A stretch of 21,872 nt of DNA from a virus. The notes under the pieces were generated by a model. That model was not told where the DNA came from and did no database searches. It saw nothing but the letters and a program-made list of their open reading frames with translations. Of this stretch, positions 20,545 through 21,872 are shown piece by piece. The stretch's first letter is position 1, and each line of letters begins with the position of its first letter. The translations under genes were made by a program, and so were the position numbers. The stretch is from the IMG/VR virus record IMGVR_UViG_3300005664_000114, positions 1-21,872 of that record, one strand, 5' to 3'.

Positions 20545-21872
20545 ATGTCATTTCCTAATTTAACTCTTGTTCAGAAGCAAGGCAATAGCGGCCGTCCGAT
20601 ACAGGGACAGGACCATCTAAGTGGAATGTTGTTCTACGGTGATGCTCCATCTGTTTCAGGAAAATGGGCTACATATGCCGGATCGCCATCAATAAAGGCG
20701 CAGCAGTTGTTTTCTACAGCAGATGCTACTTCTGCCGGAATAGTTCCATATTCTGACAACACAGCCGCTACATCTACGCATACATTAGTTAAAGGATCGA
20801 CAGGCGACACGATAACTATCTATGCAGCTATACCAGTAGTTGTTTCTGATACTTATCCAACTGGTTTTAAGACAGTAACTCTTTGCACTTACGCTCAAGT
20901 TGCTGGCGACTCTACCGATACTTTATTGGCAGTTTCTGTTAAAAATGCAATTAACGCATTAACTTACTCGACAGGATTCTCTGCAACTTCTGCTCTTGGT
21001 GTTGTTACAATTGTTGCTCCAAAGTCTGCCGGTATATCACTTAATACAGGAACTGTTTACACAAAGACTATCGTTGGAACAATGACTGATACTATCGTTC
21101 AGAATGTTGTTGCCGGAACAGCTTCAAATCACGCTCTTTGGTATTATCAAATATCTGAATTTTTCAGAATATTCCCGAAGGGCTCGAATATCTGGGTTGG
21201 TATTTGCGCAGTTGCTGACAGGTCATCTTTTAACGAAGTTGTAACATTGCAAAGAGTTGCAGCTAAATCTACTTTGCGCCAAATCGGCATAAGTGATATT
21301 TCTACAACTACCGGACTTGCTGCAAATATATCTGGAAGTATATCTACATTGCAAACAGCTGTAGAAACTTGTTTTCAGGATGCGCCTTTTGAAGCTGTTT
21401 ATTCTCCGAATATTGCTGCTGTTTCTGATTTATCAACATTGCCTGATCAGAATCTAAACACAGCGCCGAGAATACAAACTGTTCTTAGTCAGGATGGCGG
21501 AAATGATGGAGCGCAACTATTCATAAGAAATGGTATATCTACCGGCTCTATGGGTGTTAAACTTGCTACTATTGCAATATCCAGGGTTTCAGCATCTGAC
21601 GCACAGGCTATAACTGCTTTTTCAGTTTCATCTGGAACTGAAAATAACATACCGGCCTTTGCAAACGGCCAGTTACTATCAGCAGTTTCTGATTCTTTAC
21701 AGTTGCAGTTGAACGACAGGAATTACACATTCTTTAGGTCTTGGGGTGATGTGGTAGTTGGAACATTCTGGAATGATAACAGAACATGCGTGGACAATTC
21801 ATCTGACTACGCTTATGTTAACGACAACAGGACTTTTCAAAAAGTCCAGAGGATATGTAGAAAAACTTATGT
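20545..21872 (+). CDS. Tail sheath protein, DUF2586-like (partial, runs off window end)
   Basis: The frame opens at ATG 20545 and continues 442 codons to the window edge without a stop, so the 3' end is missing. N-terminal segment: SFPNLTLVQKQGNSGRP then DHLSGMLFYGDAPS. Central features are YQISEFFRIFPKGSNIWVGI, VLSQDGGNDGAQLF and the late stretch NGQLLSAV then LQLQLNDRNYTFFRSWGDVVVGTFWND, then SSDYAYVNDNRTFQKVQRICRKTY. This order (EFF..PkG..iWv, a QDGgn-type strand, then a SSDY.Yi..NRt..Kv.R segment near the C-terminus) is that of the DUF2586 tail sheath family. The sheath polymerises around the tail tube and contracts on infection. An insertion of about 120 residues near 60-195 with a Thr/Ser/Val-rich beta domain may be a surface domain. 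Confidence 0.8.
   Translation, partial: MSFPNLTLVQKQGNSGRPIQGQDHLSGMLFYGDAPSVSGKWATYAGSPSIKAQQLFSTADATSAGIVPYSDNTAATSTHTLVKGSTGDTITIYAAIPVVVSDTYPTGFKTVTLCTYAQVAGDSTDTLLAVSVKNAINALTYSTGFSATSALGVVTIVAPKSAGISLNTGTVYTKTIVGTMTDTIVQNVVAGTASNHALWYYQISEFFRIFPKGSNIWVGICAVADRSSFNEVVTLQRVAAKSTLRQIGISDISTTTGLAANISGSISTLQTAVETCFQDAPFEAVYSPNIAAVSDLSTLPDQNLNTAPRIQTVLSQDGGNDGAQLFIRNGISTGSMGVKLATIAISRVSASDAQAITAFSVSSGTENNIPAFANGQLLSAVSDSLQLQLNDRNYTFFRSWGDVVVGTFWNDNRTCVDNSSDYAYVNDNRTFQKVQRICRKTY

Noticed and set aside
1-21872. tRNA genes, CRISPR arrays and insertion sequences
   Set aside because: By eye I found no cloverleaf-like regions, no regularly spaced repeats and no transposase genes. The gaps between genes are all under about 90 bases.

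Overview
This window is one contiguous block of a tailed bacteriophage (or prophage) with a contractile tail. Every convincing gene lies on the + strand and most neighbours are separated by a few bases or overlap by 1-14 bases. The host is most likely a member of the Bacteroidota. The DNA is AT-rich, start codons are preceded by A/T-rich leaders rather than Shine-Dalgarno sequences, and several promoter candidates match the Bacteroidota form (TTTG, then about 17-21 bp, then TAnnTTTG). The host assignment is an inference from these traits and from protein style, not from a database search.

Layout. (1) 75-2738: a small HTH-like protein and an 817-residue primase-polymerase/SF3-type helicase, the replication core. 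(2) 2752-5166: a string of small early-type genes, including three small membrane proteins and a tandem pair of paralogues of which the second carries an in-frame TGA. (3) 5182-6874: a PIF1/RecD2-like SF1 helicase and two small genes. (4) 6937-9260: small and large terminase subunits behind a hairpin-plus-promoter element. (5) 9321-14420: head and neck genes: a Mu gp36-like (DUF1320) connector with inserted carbohydrate-binding-like modules, a membrane-anchored small protein, a DUF935 (Mu gp29-like) portal, a full-length ferritin, a Mu gpG-like virion morphogenesis protein, an unknown protein, and a tail-terminator-like protein with two more carbohydrate-binding-like modules. (6) 14422-16986: baseplate J-like protein, a further baseplate/tail protein, a tail-fibre-like protein and a 59-residue ribbon-helix-helix-like protein, closed by a strong terminator. 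(7) 17040-21872: ClpP-like prohead protease fused to a coiled-coil scaffold, major capsid protein, a signal-peptide-bearing protein, an unknown protein, and a tail sheath that runs off the window end. Each of the first three genes here is followed by a GC-rich hairpin, two of them sharing an identical 19-nt core.

How it works together. Regions 1-3 replicate the genome. TerS/TerL package DNA through the portal into a shell built by the protease-scaffold and capsid protein. The gp36-like, gpG-like and terminator-like proteins close the head and join it to a sheathed tail with a J-type baseplate and fibres. The head proteins resemble those of Mu, but the baseplate/fibre block sits between the neck genes and the capsid genes, no MuF-type protein is seen next to the portal, and no Mu transposase is present in the window.

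Most notable: a complete ferritin with a conserved di-iron site translationally overlapping the portal gene; CBM5/12-like modules scattered over three virion proteins; a Sec signal peptide on a protein encoded between capsid and sheath genes; and a protease/scaffold fusion with a plausible internal start.
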